From: Pseudomonadota bacterium
GTDB taxonomy: Bacteria > Desulfobacterota > Binatia > Binatales > Binataceae
DNA: 64,000 nt
Reading direction: 5' to 3'
Assembly: GCA_021325025.1 (NCBI GenBank)
Contig: JAJPHZ010000039.1
Coordinates: 124,001 to 188,000 of the forward strand
Shown piece by piece: positions 16,785 to 25,332 of the stretch; the stretch's first letter is position 1; each line of letters begins with the position of its first letter. The translations under genes and the position numbers were made by a program. The notes under the pieces were generated by a model. That model searched no databases. It was given only the letters and a program-made list of their open reading frames with translations, and had not been told where the DNA came from.

Positions 16785-18029
16785 TTAGCTGCGCTGCCTG
16801 GCCAGCTCCGCATCCTCGATCAGAATTCCCGCCGCCTGCAGTTCATCCAGCCGCTGCTCGCTATAGCCGAGCGTCTCCTTTAGTATCGACCGGTTATCCT
16901 GGCCCAGCAGCGAGAGAATCGGCTTGAACTCCACTTTGGTCTCCGAATACAGATACGGAACCTTGGGCAGCGGAATTTCACCGTAGCCCGGAACGTCAAC
17001 CGTCTGCAGCGCGCCGCGGCCCTCCTGCTTAATCATCTCCACCGTCTGCCGCAGATCCATCACAGGCGCGGCCAGGTAGTGATGGTCGAGCAGGAACTTG
17101 AGCGCCGCGTCGCGGCTGGGGAAGGTTTGCAGCCACTCCTCGACGATGGGTTCGAGCTCCTTGCGATGCTCCCAGCGGACGTTGAATGGATTAAAGCGCG
17201 GGTCCCTGGCCAGTTCCGGCTTGCCGATATCCTGCGTGAACTTCTTCCAATAATGGTTGAGTACGGTCAGCACGATCCATCCGTCGCGCGTGCGAAACAG
17301 TCCGCACGGCGTGGCGCCCGGGCGATGGCGTCCGGTGGGGCCCGGATTGTAATCGCCGTAGGTGAACAGGTGCTGCATGAGGAAGACGTCGTGAATATGG
17401 AATACGCATTCGTACAGCGCGACGTCGATATACTGCCCCACGCCGGTGCGATCGCGGTAATACAGCGCCGCCAGCACGGCGGCGGCGCCGTTGACCCCGC
17501 CGCCGCCGTCGGCCAGGTACATGCCCGGATACACCGGGGTGCCGTCGTCGGTGCCGGTCAGGTGCAGCAGGCCGGAGAACGACTGTGCCGTCATGTCATT
17601 ACCGGGCAGATTGGCGCGCGGCCCCTTCTGGCCGAAGCCGGACACCGAGCACATGATGATGCGCGGGTTGACGGCCTTGAACGCCTCGTAGGAAAGCCCG
17701 TATTTGCTCAGCACACCGGGCGTATAGTTTTCGATCACGACATCGAAATGGCGCGCCAGTTCAACGACGATCGCAGCACCCTCGGGCCGTTTGAAATCGA
17801 TGCACAGGCTGCGCTTGCCGCGATTGTAATAGATGTAGTTGGGCGCCTGGCCATCGACCGGCGGCGGAAAGCTACCCCGGCGCGAAAATTCACCCGCCGG
17901 CGGCATCTCCAGCTTGACCACCTCGGCGCCCAGGTCGGCCAGGATACGGCCCAGCGTCGGGCCCGCGATATACTGCGTGATGTCCAGGACGCGCAGCCCC
18001 GCCAGGTTCTGCTTTGCCGGTTCAGCCAT
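16785..18029 (-). CDS. CaiB/BaiF class III CoA-transferase
   Basis: 414-residue family III CoA-transferase (PF02515), which moves CoA between carboxylic acids through an aspartyl-CoA intermediate. The N-terminus reads LAGLRVLDITQYIAGPTLGRILADLGAEVVKLE, the family signature. The catalytic Asp is the one in the PGNDMTAQSFSGL segment near residue 165. The central small domain contains HRPGATPCGLF and the C-terminus wraps back with LGYSEQRLDEL. GGAGG precedes ATG 18029. It is transcribed divergently from the acyl-CoA carboxylase at 18202 across 172 bp, so it may activate the acid whose CoA ester the carboxylase uses; that is inference. Confidence 0.9.
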   Translation of the reverse strand: MAEPAKQNLAGLRVLDITQYIAGPTLGRILADLGAEVVKLEMPPAGEFSRRGSFPPPVDGQAPNYIYYNRGKRSLCIDFKRPEGAAIVVELARHFDVVIENYTPGVLSKYGLSYEAFKAVNPRIIMCSVSGFGQKGPRANLPGNDMTAQSFSGLLHLTGTDDGTPVYPGMYLADGGGGVNGAAAVLAALYYRDRTGVGQYIDVALYECVFHIHDVFLMQHLFTYGDYNPGPTGRHRPGATPCGLFRTRDGWIVLTVLNHYWKKFTQDIGKPELARDPRFNPFNVRWEHRKELEPIVEEWLQTFPSRDAALKFLLDHHYLAAPVMDLRQTVEMIKQEGRGALQTVDVPGYGEIPLPKVPYLYSETKVEFKPILSLLGQDNRSILKETLGYSEQRLDELQAAGILIEDAELARQRS

Positions 18030-18079
18030 CGGACCTCCATCGGTGCGCCGCAACCAAAAGCATGCGGCTTGTGTTGAAC

Positions 18080-18110
18080 CATATAATGCGCCACCGTTTG
18101 CGACCGTCAA
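18080..18110 (-). promoter_or_regulatory. Possible promoter for the CoA-transferase gene
   Basis: On the minus strand TTGACG (18105-18110) is followed after 19 bp by TATATG (18080-18085), upstream of the start at 18029. The -35 match is good, but the spacer is long and the -10 is 4 of 6. On the plus strand a TATAAT at 18082-18087 has no matching -35. Both readings are tentative. Confidence 0.3.
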
Positions 18111-18201
18111 CCGGGGCGTTGTCCAGGGACAGCGCAACCGGATGCGCGGGCTCGCAAAATCGATTATTTTCAGAGCGCCTCGCTTGGGGCATTCAAAAGC
18201 G

Positions 18202-21200
18202 ATGATTCCGACGAGCATTCTGGTCGCCAACCGCGGCGAAATCGCGATTCGCGTGATCCGCGCCGCCGCCGAACTTGGAATTCGCACGGTCGCGGTGTTC
18301 TCCGAAGATGACAGGGGTTCGCTCCACACCATCAAGGCGGATGAGGCGCGTGCTTTGCGCGGCGCGGGTCCCGGCGCTTACCTCGACATCGAACAGTTGA
18401 TTGCGGCGGCGCGCGACAGCGGATGCGACGCGATCCATCCGGGCTACGGCTTTTTGAGCGAAAACGCCAGCTTTGCCCGCCGATGTGCCCAGGAGCGGAT
18501 CGTGTTCGTCGGCCCGCGCCCGGAAATTCTCGATTTGTTCGGCGACAAGATCGAGGCGCGCGCGCTGGCCGCGCGATGCGGCGTTGCACTGATGGCGGCG
18601 ACGGCAGGGCCGGCGACGTTGGAGCAGGCTCGTGAGTTTTTCGCCGCCCAAGCCGCCGGCAGCGCCGTGATAATCAAGGCGATTGCGGGCGGCGGCGGAC
18701 GCGGCATGCGCGTGGTCCATCGTATCGAGGAGCTCGACGCTGCGTGGGAGCGATGCCAGTCCGAGGCGCGCGCCGCGTTTGGCAACGGCGCGCTCTACGT
18801 GGAGCGCCTGATGCCCTCGGCGCGTCACATCGAGGTCCAGGTGCTGGGCGATCGGAGCGGCGAGGTCAGCCATCTGTGGGAGCGCGAGTGCACCATCCAG
18901 CGGCGCCATCAGAAGCTGGTCGAAGTCGCGCCCAGCCCCGCAATCTCCCCGCGGCTGCGCGAGCGCATAATCGAGGCCGCACTGCGCATCGCGCGCAGCC
19001 TGCGCTACGACAATCTGGGCACGTTCGAATTTCTGGTTGCCGCCGAGGGCGACGGGGATGCCGAGTACGCCTTCATCGAGGCCAATCCGCGCCTTCAGGT
19101 CGAACACACCGTGACCGAAGAGGTAACCGGCGTCGACCTGGTGCGGACGCAAATCCTGCTGGCCGCCGGACAATCGCTGGCCGCGATGGGCTTGCGCCGC
19201 AGCGAGATTGCACCGCCGCGCGGCTTTGCGGTTCAACTGCGCATCAACGCGGAGTCGATGAGTGCGGACGCAGTGGCGCGACCCTCGGCCGGCAAAATCG
19301 CGGCGTTCGAGATGCCCTCGGGTCCGGGCTTGCGCGTCGATACCTGCGCCCATTGCGGCTATGCGCCCAATCCCCGCTTCGACTCGCTGCTGGCCAAGCT
19401 GATTGTGCGCTCACCGTCGGCCAATTTTGCCGATGCGGTGAGCAAGGCCTATCGCGCCCTGTGCGAGTTCAGGATCGAAGGCGTGGCTACCAATCTGGGC
19501 TTCCTTCAGAGCCTGCTCAAGCACCCTGACTTCGTGGCGCATCGCGTGCACACCCGCTTCATCGAGGAACGCGGCGCAGAGTTGGCGCACAACACCAATG
19601 CGGCCCATCCGCGGCTGTACTTCGACCAGCCAGCGGCGCCGCGGCTGGCGGGCGCCAAAATTGATTCCACCGATCCGCTCGCGGTGCTCCATCACGGCAA
19701 GTCAGGCGAGACGCCCACCCAACGGGGCGATACGGCGCCTGCGGTGGCAAGCTACGAAATCGCGGCGCCCGAAAACACGATCGCGGTCAGCGCGCCGATG
19801 CAGGGCACGATCGTGTCGATCGACGTCGCCCAAGGCGAACAGGTCCGGCAAGGCCAGCAGCTCCTGGTGATGGAAGCGATGAAGATGGAGCATGTGATCG
19901 GCGCGCCGGCCAGCGGCGTTGTACAGCGCATCACGGTAGGCAGAGGCGACACCGTCTTCGAGGGCCATCCGCTGGTCTTCATCGAGGTGCGCGAGGTGGA
20001 TGGTGCCGTCGTGGCCGCCGGCGAGGGCGTGGACCTCGGCTACATCCGCCCGGACCTGGCCGAAGTGATGCAGCGGCACGAGATCGTGCTGGACGCGGCG
20101 CGGCCCGAAGCAGTTGCGCGCCGGCGCAAGACCGGCCAGCGCACGGCGCGTGAGAACATCGAGGACCTGTGCGATCCCGGCAGTTTTGTCGAGTACGGGC
20201 CGCTGGTGGTTGCGGCGCAGCGCCGCCGCCGCACAATGGAGGACCTGATCAGGAACACCCCCGCCGACGGGCTGATTACCGGTCACGGCACGGTCAACGC
20301 CGATCTGTTCGGGGCCGAGCGGGCGCATTGCGTGGTGCTCGCCTACGACTTCACGGTGTTGGCCGGCACGCAGGGCCATCTGAACCATCGCAAGAAGGAC
20401 CGGATGTTCGAATTGGCGCGCGACTTCCGCCTGCCGCTGGTGCTGTTTGCGGAGGGCGGCGGCGGACGGCCGGGCGACACCGACGGCGACTTCAGCAGCC
20501 GCACCTTTCATGACTTCGCCGCGCTAAGCGGCCTGGTGCCGCTGGTCGGGATCGTGTCGGGGCGATGCTACGCGGGCAACGCTTCGCTGCTGGGTTGCTG
20601 CGACGTGGTGATCGCGGCCCGCAACTCCAACATCGGCATGGGCGGGCCGGCGATGGTCGAGAGCGGCGGCCTGGGCATCTTTCGGCCCGAAGAGATCGGC
20701 CCGATGGAAGTGCAGGTGCCCAACGGCGTGGTCGACATCCCCGTTGCCGACGAAGCGGAAGCCGTGGCCGCAGCCAAGAAGTATCTCTCCTATTTTCAGG
20801 GCGCACTGCCCAATTGGGAATGCGCGGACCAGCGGCTGCTGCGGCGCGCCGTGCCCGACAACCGGCTGCGCTCCTACGAGATCAGAAAGGTGATCGACAC
20901 GATCGCCGATACCGGCTCGGTGCTGGAGCTGCGCCGCCATTTCGGCCAGACCATGGTGACGGCGCTGGTCAGGATCGAAGGACGCCCGGTGGGTGTGGTG
21001 GCGAACAATCCGATGCGCCTGGGGGGCGCTATCGACAGCGACGGCGCGGACAAAGCGGCGCGCTTCATCACGCTGTGCGACGCCTTTGACATCCCGCTGC
21101 TGTTTTTGTGCGACACGCCGGGAATCATGGTCGGCCCCGACGCGGAGAAGACCGCCCTGGTGCGCCATTCCTCGCGCCTGTTCCTGGCCGCCGCCAACGT

Positions 21201-21588
21201 CACGGTGCCGTACATGACAATCATCCTGCGCAAGGCCTACGGGCTGGGCGCAATTGCCATGTCGGGCGGCGCGTACGACACCGCGGTGTTCTGCGTGTCG
21301 TGGCCCACGGGCGAGTTCGGCCCGATGGCGTTGGAGGGCGCGGCGAAGCTGGGCTATCGCAACGAACTGGCGGCAATCGCCGACCCGGCCGAGCGCAAGA
21401 AGCGCTTCGAGGAGATGGTCGCCAAGCTCTACCGCAGCGGCAAGGCGCTCAACGCCGCCACCCACTTCGGCGTGGACGAAGTAATCGACCCCGCCGACTC
21501 CCGCCGCTGGATCACCTCAACCCTGCGCTCGACGCCGGTGGCGGGCAAACGTACGACCAAGAAGCATCGCTTCGTGGATAGCTGGTGA
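18202..21588 (+). CDS. Single-chain acyl-CoA carboxylase (BC-BCCP-CT fusion)
   Basis: 1128-residue biotin-dependent carboxylase combining all three functions. Residues 1-450 are biotin carboxylase (ILVANRGEIAIRVIRAA start, ATP-grasp glycine loop KAIAGGGGRGMRVV, ECTIQRRHQKLVE, and EANPRLQVEHTVTEEVTG). Residues 525-597 are the biotin carrier domain, with the biotinylated Lys561 in EAMKM. Residues 600-1128 are the carboxyltransferase N and C halves (RKTGQRTARENIEDLCD, GGGGRPGD, and PGIMVGPDAEK). Length and order resemble the described single-chain long-chain acyl-CoA carboxylases (LCC) rather than split propionyl-CoA carboxylases. The product could be methylmalonyl-CoA or a longer 2-carboxyacyl-CoA. 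Start ATG 18202 directly precedes the conserved region; the longer open frame upstream is rejected. The methylmalonyl-CoA epimerase at 38531 is a plausible metabolic partner. Confidence 0.93.
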   Translation: MIPTSILVANRGEIAIRVIRAAAELGIRTVAVFSEDDRGSLHTIKADEARALRGAGPGAYLDIEQLIAAARDSGCDAIHPGYGFLSENASFARRCAQERIVFVGPRPEILDLFGDKIEARALAARCGVALMAATAGPATLEQAREFFAAQAAGSAVIIKAIAGGGGRGMRVVHRIEELDAAWERCQSEARAAFGNGALYVERLMPSARHIEVQVLGDRSGEVSHLWERECTIQRRHQKLVEVAPSPAISPRLRERIIEAALRIARSLRYDNLGTFEFLVAAEGDGDAEYAFIEANPRLQVEHTVTEEVTGVDLVRTQILLAAGQSLAAMGLRRSEIAPPRGFAVQLRINAESMSADAVARPSAGKIAAFEMPSGPGLRVDTCAHCGYAPNPRFDSLLAKLIVRSPSANFADAVSKAYRALCEFRIEGVATNLGFLQSLLKHPDFVAHRVHTRFIEERGAELAHNTNAAHPRLYFDQPAAPRLAGAKIDSTDPLAVLHHGKSGETPTQRGDTAPAVASYEIAAPENTIAVSAPMQGTIVSIDVAQGEQVRQGQQLLVMEAMKMEHVIGAPASGVVQRITVGRGDTVFEGHPLVFIEVREVDGAVVAAGEGVDLGYIRPDLAEVMQRHEIVLDAARPEAVARRRKTGQRTARENIEDLCDPGSFVEYGPLVVAAQRRRRTMEDLIRNTPADGLITGHGTVNADLFGAERAHCVVLAYDFTVLAGTQGHLNHRKKDRMFELARDFRLPLVLFAEGGGGRPGDTDGDFSSRTFHDFAALSGLVPLVGIVSGRCYAGNASLLGCCDVVIAARNSNIGMGGPAMVESGGLGIFRPEEIGPMEVQVPNGVVDIPVADEAEAVAAAKKYLSYFQGALPNWECADQRLLRRAVPDNRLRSYEIRKVIDTIADTGSVLELRRHFGQTMVTALVRIEGRPVGVVANNPMRLGGAIDSDGADKAARFITLCDAFDIPLLFLCDTPGIMVGPDAEKTALVRHSSRLFLAAANVTVPYMTIILRKAYGLGAIAMSGGAYDTAVFCVSWPTGEFGPMALEGAAKLGYRNELAAIADPAERKKRFEEMVAKLYRSGKALNAATHFGVDEVIDPADSRRWITSTLRSTPVAGKRTTKKHRFVDSW

Positions 21589-21693
21589 GGGGGTCGGTCG
21601 GTTACCTTCGCTGTCCCAAGCCTCGCAGCGGGGCGGGCCGCCCCACTGACTTTTGGTTCGGCGCAAAGCAGCCGGCAGGAATCGGATGTTCGG

Positions 21694-22461
21694 CTATACG
21701 AACGATACCGACACTTTGCCGAGGGCGGCGAAGGTGGCTTCGAAGTGGTCCCCCTTGGCGATTGATGCGGGCTTGGTGATGCTGCCGGTGATGATGCGCT
21801 CGCCGTCTTCGAGCGCCAAGCCGTATTTGGCCAGATGGTTGGCCAGCCACGCGATACATTGCAGGGGGTCGTCGTTGACGTCGCGGTTGACGGCGCGTTC
21901 CACCGTCTCGCCGTTGCGGCGCAGCTCTACGCTGATGCCGCCGAGGTCGAGGTCGTGCGGATACGGCGCAAGCGGGCTGCCGGTGACGAAGGCGAGCTGG
22001 CCGCCGCCGCCGGCGATGCCCAGCGCCATGTCGGCCATGATGGAGGCGGTGTAGGCGATTTCGAACGCCGGGGCGACCGCGCCGATCGCTTGCAGCACGC
22101 GATCGCGGGTGACGGCGGGGCCGCTGAGCCGCCGCCCGATTGTGAAGCACAGCTCCGATTCGATGATTGGGCGGGGCAGCGAGTCGTAGGCAAAGCGATG
22201 GCCCGATTCGAAGTGGCCGCTGTCGAGCAGATAGCCGGTGAACGGCTCCGCCAGCCCCATCCGCGAGCGTGCCGCTGCGCCCGACAGCCCGATTTTCCAT
22301 CCGGCCAGCTTCTTGCCCTCGGATTGCCATCGCCGCAACAGGTTGACTTGGACGTGATAGGCGTCATCGAGCGTCAGGGTTTTGCGCAGCGATTCGGGCG
22401 CATGGCGGCCCTCGCGCATCGACTGCCAGATGGAATCCGTCGCCCGTTCGATTTTGTTCAT
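21694..22461 (-). CDS. 2-keto-4-pentenoate hydratase family protein (MhpD-like)
   Basis: 255-residue member of the fumarylacetoacetate hydrolase/hydratase superfamily. Relatives hydrate 2-hydroxypenta-2,4-dienoate to 4-hydroxy-2-oxovalerate in meta-cleavage degradation of aromatics, or decarboxylate 4-oxalocrotonate. Metal-site features are PRPIIESELCFTIGRRL (E-x-E ligands) and AIGAVAPAFEIAYT (Glu ligand), with LAGWKIGLSG near the N-terminus and ITGSITKP near the end. GGGAG precedes ATG 22461. No ring-cleavage dioxygenase or aldolase partner is adjacent, so its pathway cannot be fixed. Confidence 0.85.
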   Translation of the reverse strand: MNKIERATDSIWQSMREGRHAPESLRKTLTLDDAYHVQVNLLRRWQSEGKKLAGWKIGLSGAAARSRMGLAEPFTGYLLDSGHFESGHRFAYDSLPRPIIESELCFTIGRRLSGPAVTRDRVLQAIGAVAPAFEIAYTASIMADMALGIAGGGGQLAFVTGSPLAPYPHDLDLGGISVELRRNGETVERAVNRDVNDDPLQCIAWLANHLAKYGLALEDGERIITGSITKPASIAKGDHFEATFAALGKVSVSFV

Positions 22462-22924
22462 CGCGCTCCCCCGCTTTTGGCGATGGAGCCATTATCGGGA
22501 CAATCCACCGATTCCGCAACGCGAAAGCGATCGGCAGGGCTGTCACTGACAATTAAAGATGTCCGCCCCATAAGCAGTTAAAGATGTCCGCGTGATTGAG
22601 TTGAAAGTTCCGAAGCCTCCACGGTTTTCAATGGCTTAGTTTTTCGGCCGGCGCTGCGGTCGGGCCGGTGCTCCCGGTCTAGAAGTTGTCCTGATGTTTG
22701 GTTTTGTAGGGCTGGCCTCTGATTGCCGGTTCCTTTTTTGGCGCTCTCGACAGACTTTTAAAGAGGTCCGCCTTGGTGTCGGTCGTCCCTCGCCGCTTGC
22801 TCCGCGAATGCCAAATCGGTAACAGAAAAATCAGGCCCGCGGTGGTGCGACTGAAGGCCGCTGGTCTGCTAATGTTGAGCATCAGCCCGGCTCATCGCGA
22901 GCCGTAACCGCGCAGGAGAGCGCC
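22462..22924. other. 463-bp non-coding interval with three short direct repeats
   Basis: No supported gene. Holds three copies of a 14-base word (listed separately) and some AT-richer stretches. The only open frames are short and start or stop without ribosome sites. It separates the divergent hydratase and molybdenum hydroxylase genes and may be the scar of a lost insertion element as well as their promoter region. Confidence 0.5.
22553..22771 (+). repeat. Three copies of TTAAAGATGTCCGC-like motif
   Basis: TTAAAGATGTCCGC occurs at 22553-22566 and 22578-22591 (identical, 25 bp apart), and TTAAAGAGGTCCGC at 22758-22771 (one change). The spacing pattern resembles transposase-binding repeats at element ends or a regulator's operator array. 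No transposase remnant is visible. Confidence 0.55.
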
Positions 22925-25186
22925 ATGAGCACAGCTTCGGAGCAGGCACACGAGTTCAAGGTGATTGGCACGCGTCCGATTCGCCACGATGGGGTTGAAA
23001 AGGTGATCGGGCGGGCCAAATACGGCGCCGACTACAGCATGCCGGAGATGCTGTGGGCCAAGGTCCTGCGCAGCCCGCACGCGCACGCCCGGATCAAATC
23101 GATTAACGCCGAGCGCGCGCTGCGGCATCCGGGCGTCAAGGCGGTCATCACCTACAAGGACTTCCCGCCGATTCCGGAAGTCGGCTACCGCTATGGCGGC
23201 CTGGTGCCCTACAATCCGCGCCATCTGGCGCTGAACCTGATTGCCAACGACAAGGTCCTCTACCATGGCCACGGCGTGGCGGTAGTGTGCGCGACCAGCC
23301 CCCATATCGCGGAGGAGGCGCTCGACCTGATCGACGTCGAGTACGAAGTGCTGCCCGCGGTGCTCGACGTCAGGGAGGCGATGCAGCCTGGCGCGCCTTT
23401 GCTGCACGAGGACATCAAGGACGAATCAGGCAAGCCTTCCAACGTCGCGCGCCATATCCATTACGATCACGGCGACCTGGCCAAGGGCTTCCAGGAAGCC
23501 GACGTAATCGTCGAGCACGAATTCCGCACCGAAACGGTGCATCAAGGCTACATCGAGCCGCACAACGCGCTGGCGTATTTCGAGCCCGACGGTAAGGCGG
23601 TGATTTACTGCTCCACGCAGGGGCCCTTCGACGTGCGCGCGATGTGCTCGGACCTGACCGGGATACCGGTCAGCGACATCAAGGTGGTGCCGGCCGAGAT
23701 TGGCGGCGGTTTCGGTGCCAAGCTTTTGGTCTACTACGAACCGCTGGCGCTGCTGCTGTCGAAGATCACCGCGCATCCGGTCAAGATGGTGATGACGCGG
23801 GCGGAGGTGCAGAAGTCGACCGGTCCCACGCCCGGTGCCTATCTCAAGTGCAAGATGGGCGCGAAGAAGGACGGCAAGATCACGGCGGCCGAGGTGTGGA
23901 TGGCCTACGAGGCGGGCGCCTATCCCGGCTCGGTCGTGTACATCGGATGCATGACCGCGCTCTCCGCCTACGACATCGACAATTACGTGATCGACGGCTA
24001 CGACGTGGTGCTCAACCGCCCGCGCACCGGCGCTTATCGCGCGCCCGGCGCGACGCAGTCAGCGTTCGCGGTCGAGTCGGTGATCGATGAGCTGGCGCAG
24101 AAGCTGGGCCTCGATCCGATCGACATCCGCATCAAGAACAGCGCCCGCACCGGCACGCGCACCCTGGCCGGACCGCCGCAGCCGCGCATCGGCTTCGTCG
24201 AGGTGCTGGAGACGCTCAAGAACAGCGAACATTACAAGTCCAGGCTCAGCGGCAAGCTGCGCGGACGCGGCCTTGCCGTGGGCGCCTGGCACACCGGCGG
24301 CATGCAGTCCTCGGCCTTGATCAACATCCACGTCGACGGCACCGCCAGCTTGGTGACCGCGGCGGTCGATATCGGCGGCTCACGGGCGGCGTGCGCGATG
24401 GTGGCGGCGGAGGTGCTGGGAATCCCGGTCACGGCGGTGCGTCCCAGTGTGACCGACACCGATTCCATCGGCTATACCGACCCCACCGCCGGCAGCCGCA
24501 CCGGCGCTACGTCAACGCTGGCGGCGATGCGCGCGGCGGAGGATGCGGTGCGCGAACTCAAGGAGCGCGCCGCCAAGCTCTGGGAGATGAGCCCGGCCGA
24601 CATCGAGTGGGTCGATGGCAAGGCAATCGCCAGGAACAACGGCAAGGCGCCGCTGACGCTTAAGGAAATCGCGAGCAAGGCGATGCGCACCGGCGGGCCG
24701 ATCGCCGGACGCGCCAACATCGTGGGCGCCGGCGGCGGGCCCAACTACTCGGCGGTGCTGGTCGACGTCGAAGTCGATCCCGACACCTCCAAAGTCCAGG
24801 TCCTGCGCTGCACGGTGGCGCAGGACGTGGGCCTCGCGATTCATCCCAGCTACGTCGAAAGCCAGATGCAGGGCGGCACGTCGCAGGGAATCGGCTGGGC
24901 GCTCAACGAGGAGTACATCTACGACCGGGAAGGGCATCTGCGCAACACGGGCTTTTTGGACTACCGGATGCCGACCTGTCTGGACCTGCCGATGATCGAG
25001 ACCATCATGGTCGAAGTGCCCAACCCCTCGCATCCGCTGGGTGTGCGCGGCGTCGGCGAGGTGCCGATCATACCGCCGCCGGCGGCAGTGGCCAATGCGG
25101 TGTCGCGCGCGCTCGGCATCCGTATCACCGAGTTGCCGATGTCGCCTTCGCGGCTGTTCGAGCTGCGCAAGCGCCAGGGCCTGTAA
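22925..25186 (+). CDS. Xanthine dehydrogenase-family molybdopterin-binding large subunit
   Basis: 753-residue catalytic subunit of a molybdenum hydroxylase, which hydroxylates C-H bonds next to heteroatoms or aldehydes using water. It binds the molybdopterin cofactor: GGGFGAK at 260-266, AYRAPGATQ, GSRTGATSTLAAMRAA, and the active-site Glu in a late GVGEVPIIPPPAAVANA motif. The loop AYRAPGATQ differs from the AYxCSFR loop of form I CO dehydrogenase, so it is not CoxL. The usual FAD-binding medium subunit and 2Fe-2S small subunit are absent on both sides. ATG 22925 is preceded by AGGAGAG. It probably works with subunits encoded elsewhere, or electrons leave by another route. Confidence 0.9.
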   Translation: MSTASEQAHEFKVIGTRPIRHDGVEKVIGRAKYGADYSMPEMLWAKVLRSPHAHARIKSINAERALRHPGVKAVITYKDFPPIPEVGYRYGGLVPYNPRHLALNLIANDKVLYHGHGVAVVCATSPHIAEEALDLIDVEYEVLPAVLDVREAMQPGAPLLHEDIKDESGKPSNVARHIHYDHGDLAKGFQEADVIVEHEFRTETVHQGYIEPHNALAYFEPDGKAVIYCSTQGPFDVRAMCSDLTGIPVSDIKVVPAEIGGGFGAKLLVYYEPLALLLSKITAHPVKMVMTRAEVQKSTGPTPGAYLKCKMGAKKDGKITAAEVWMAYEAGAYPGSVVYIGCMTALSAYDIDNYVIDGYDVVLNRPRTGAYRAPGATQSAFAVESVIDELAQKLGLDPIDIRIKNSARTGTRTLAGPPQPRIGFVEVLETLKNSEHYKSRLSGKLRGRGLAVGAWHTGGMQSSALINIHVDGTASLVTAAVDIGGSRAACAMVAAEVLGIPVTAVRPSVTDTDSIGYTDPTAGSRTGATSTLAAMRAAEDAVRELKERAAKLWEMSPADIEWVDGKAIARNNGKAPLTLKEIASKAMRTGGPIAGRANIVGAGGGPNYSAVLVDVEVDPDTSKVQVLRCTVAQDVGLAIHPSYVESQMQGGTSQGIGWALNEEYIYDREGHLRNTGFLDYRMPTCLDLPMIETIMVEVPNPSHPLGVRGVGEVPIIPPPAAVANAVSRALGIRITELPMSPSRLFELRKRQGL

Positions 25187-25332
25187 GCCTCGCTGCGGCG
25201 GACGTTTCGAGCAGTGGCGAGGCGTCCGCGCCGGCCTCTTCAGATTATTCCATCGGCCCGGGAGCCAGACGGCACTCGCAGTTGGATTCCGAACGCGATT
25301 GAGGTAAGGATGGCTGCTAAACCTCAAACGCG

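Noticed and set aside
17839..18201. 121-residue N-terminal extension of the acyl-CoA carboxylase
   Set aside because: Overlaps the divergent CoA-transferase and contains no domain. The biotin carboxylase fold begins exactly at ATG 18202.
22925..25186. Form I CO dehydrogenase large subunit (CoxL)
   Set aside because: The active-site loop is AYRAPGATQ, not AYxCSFR, and coxM/coxS partners are absent.
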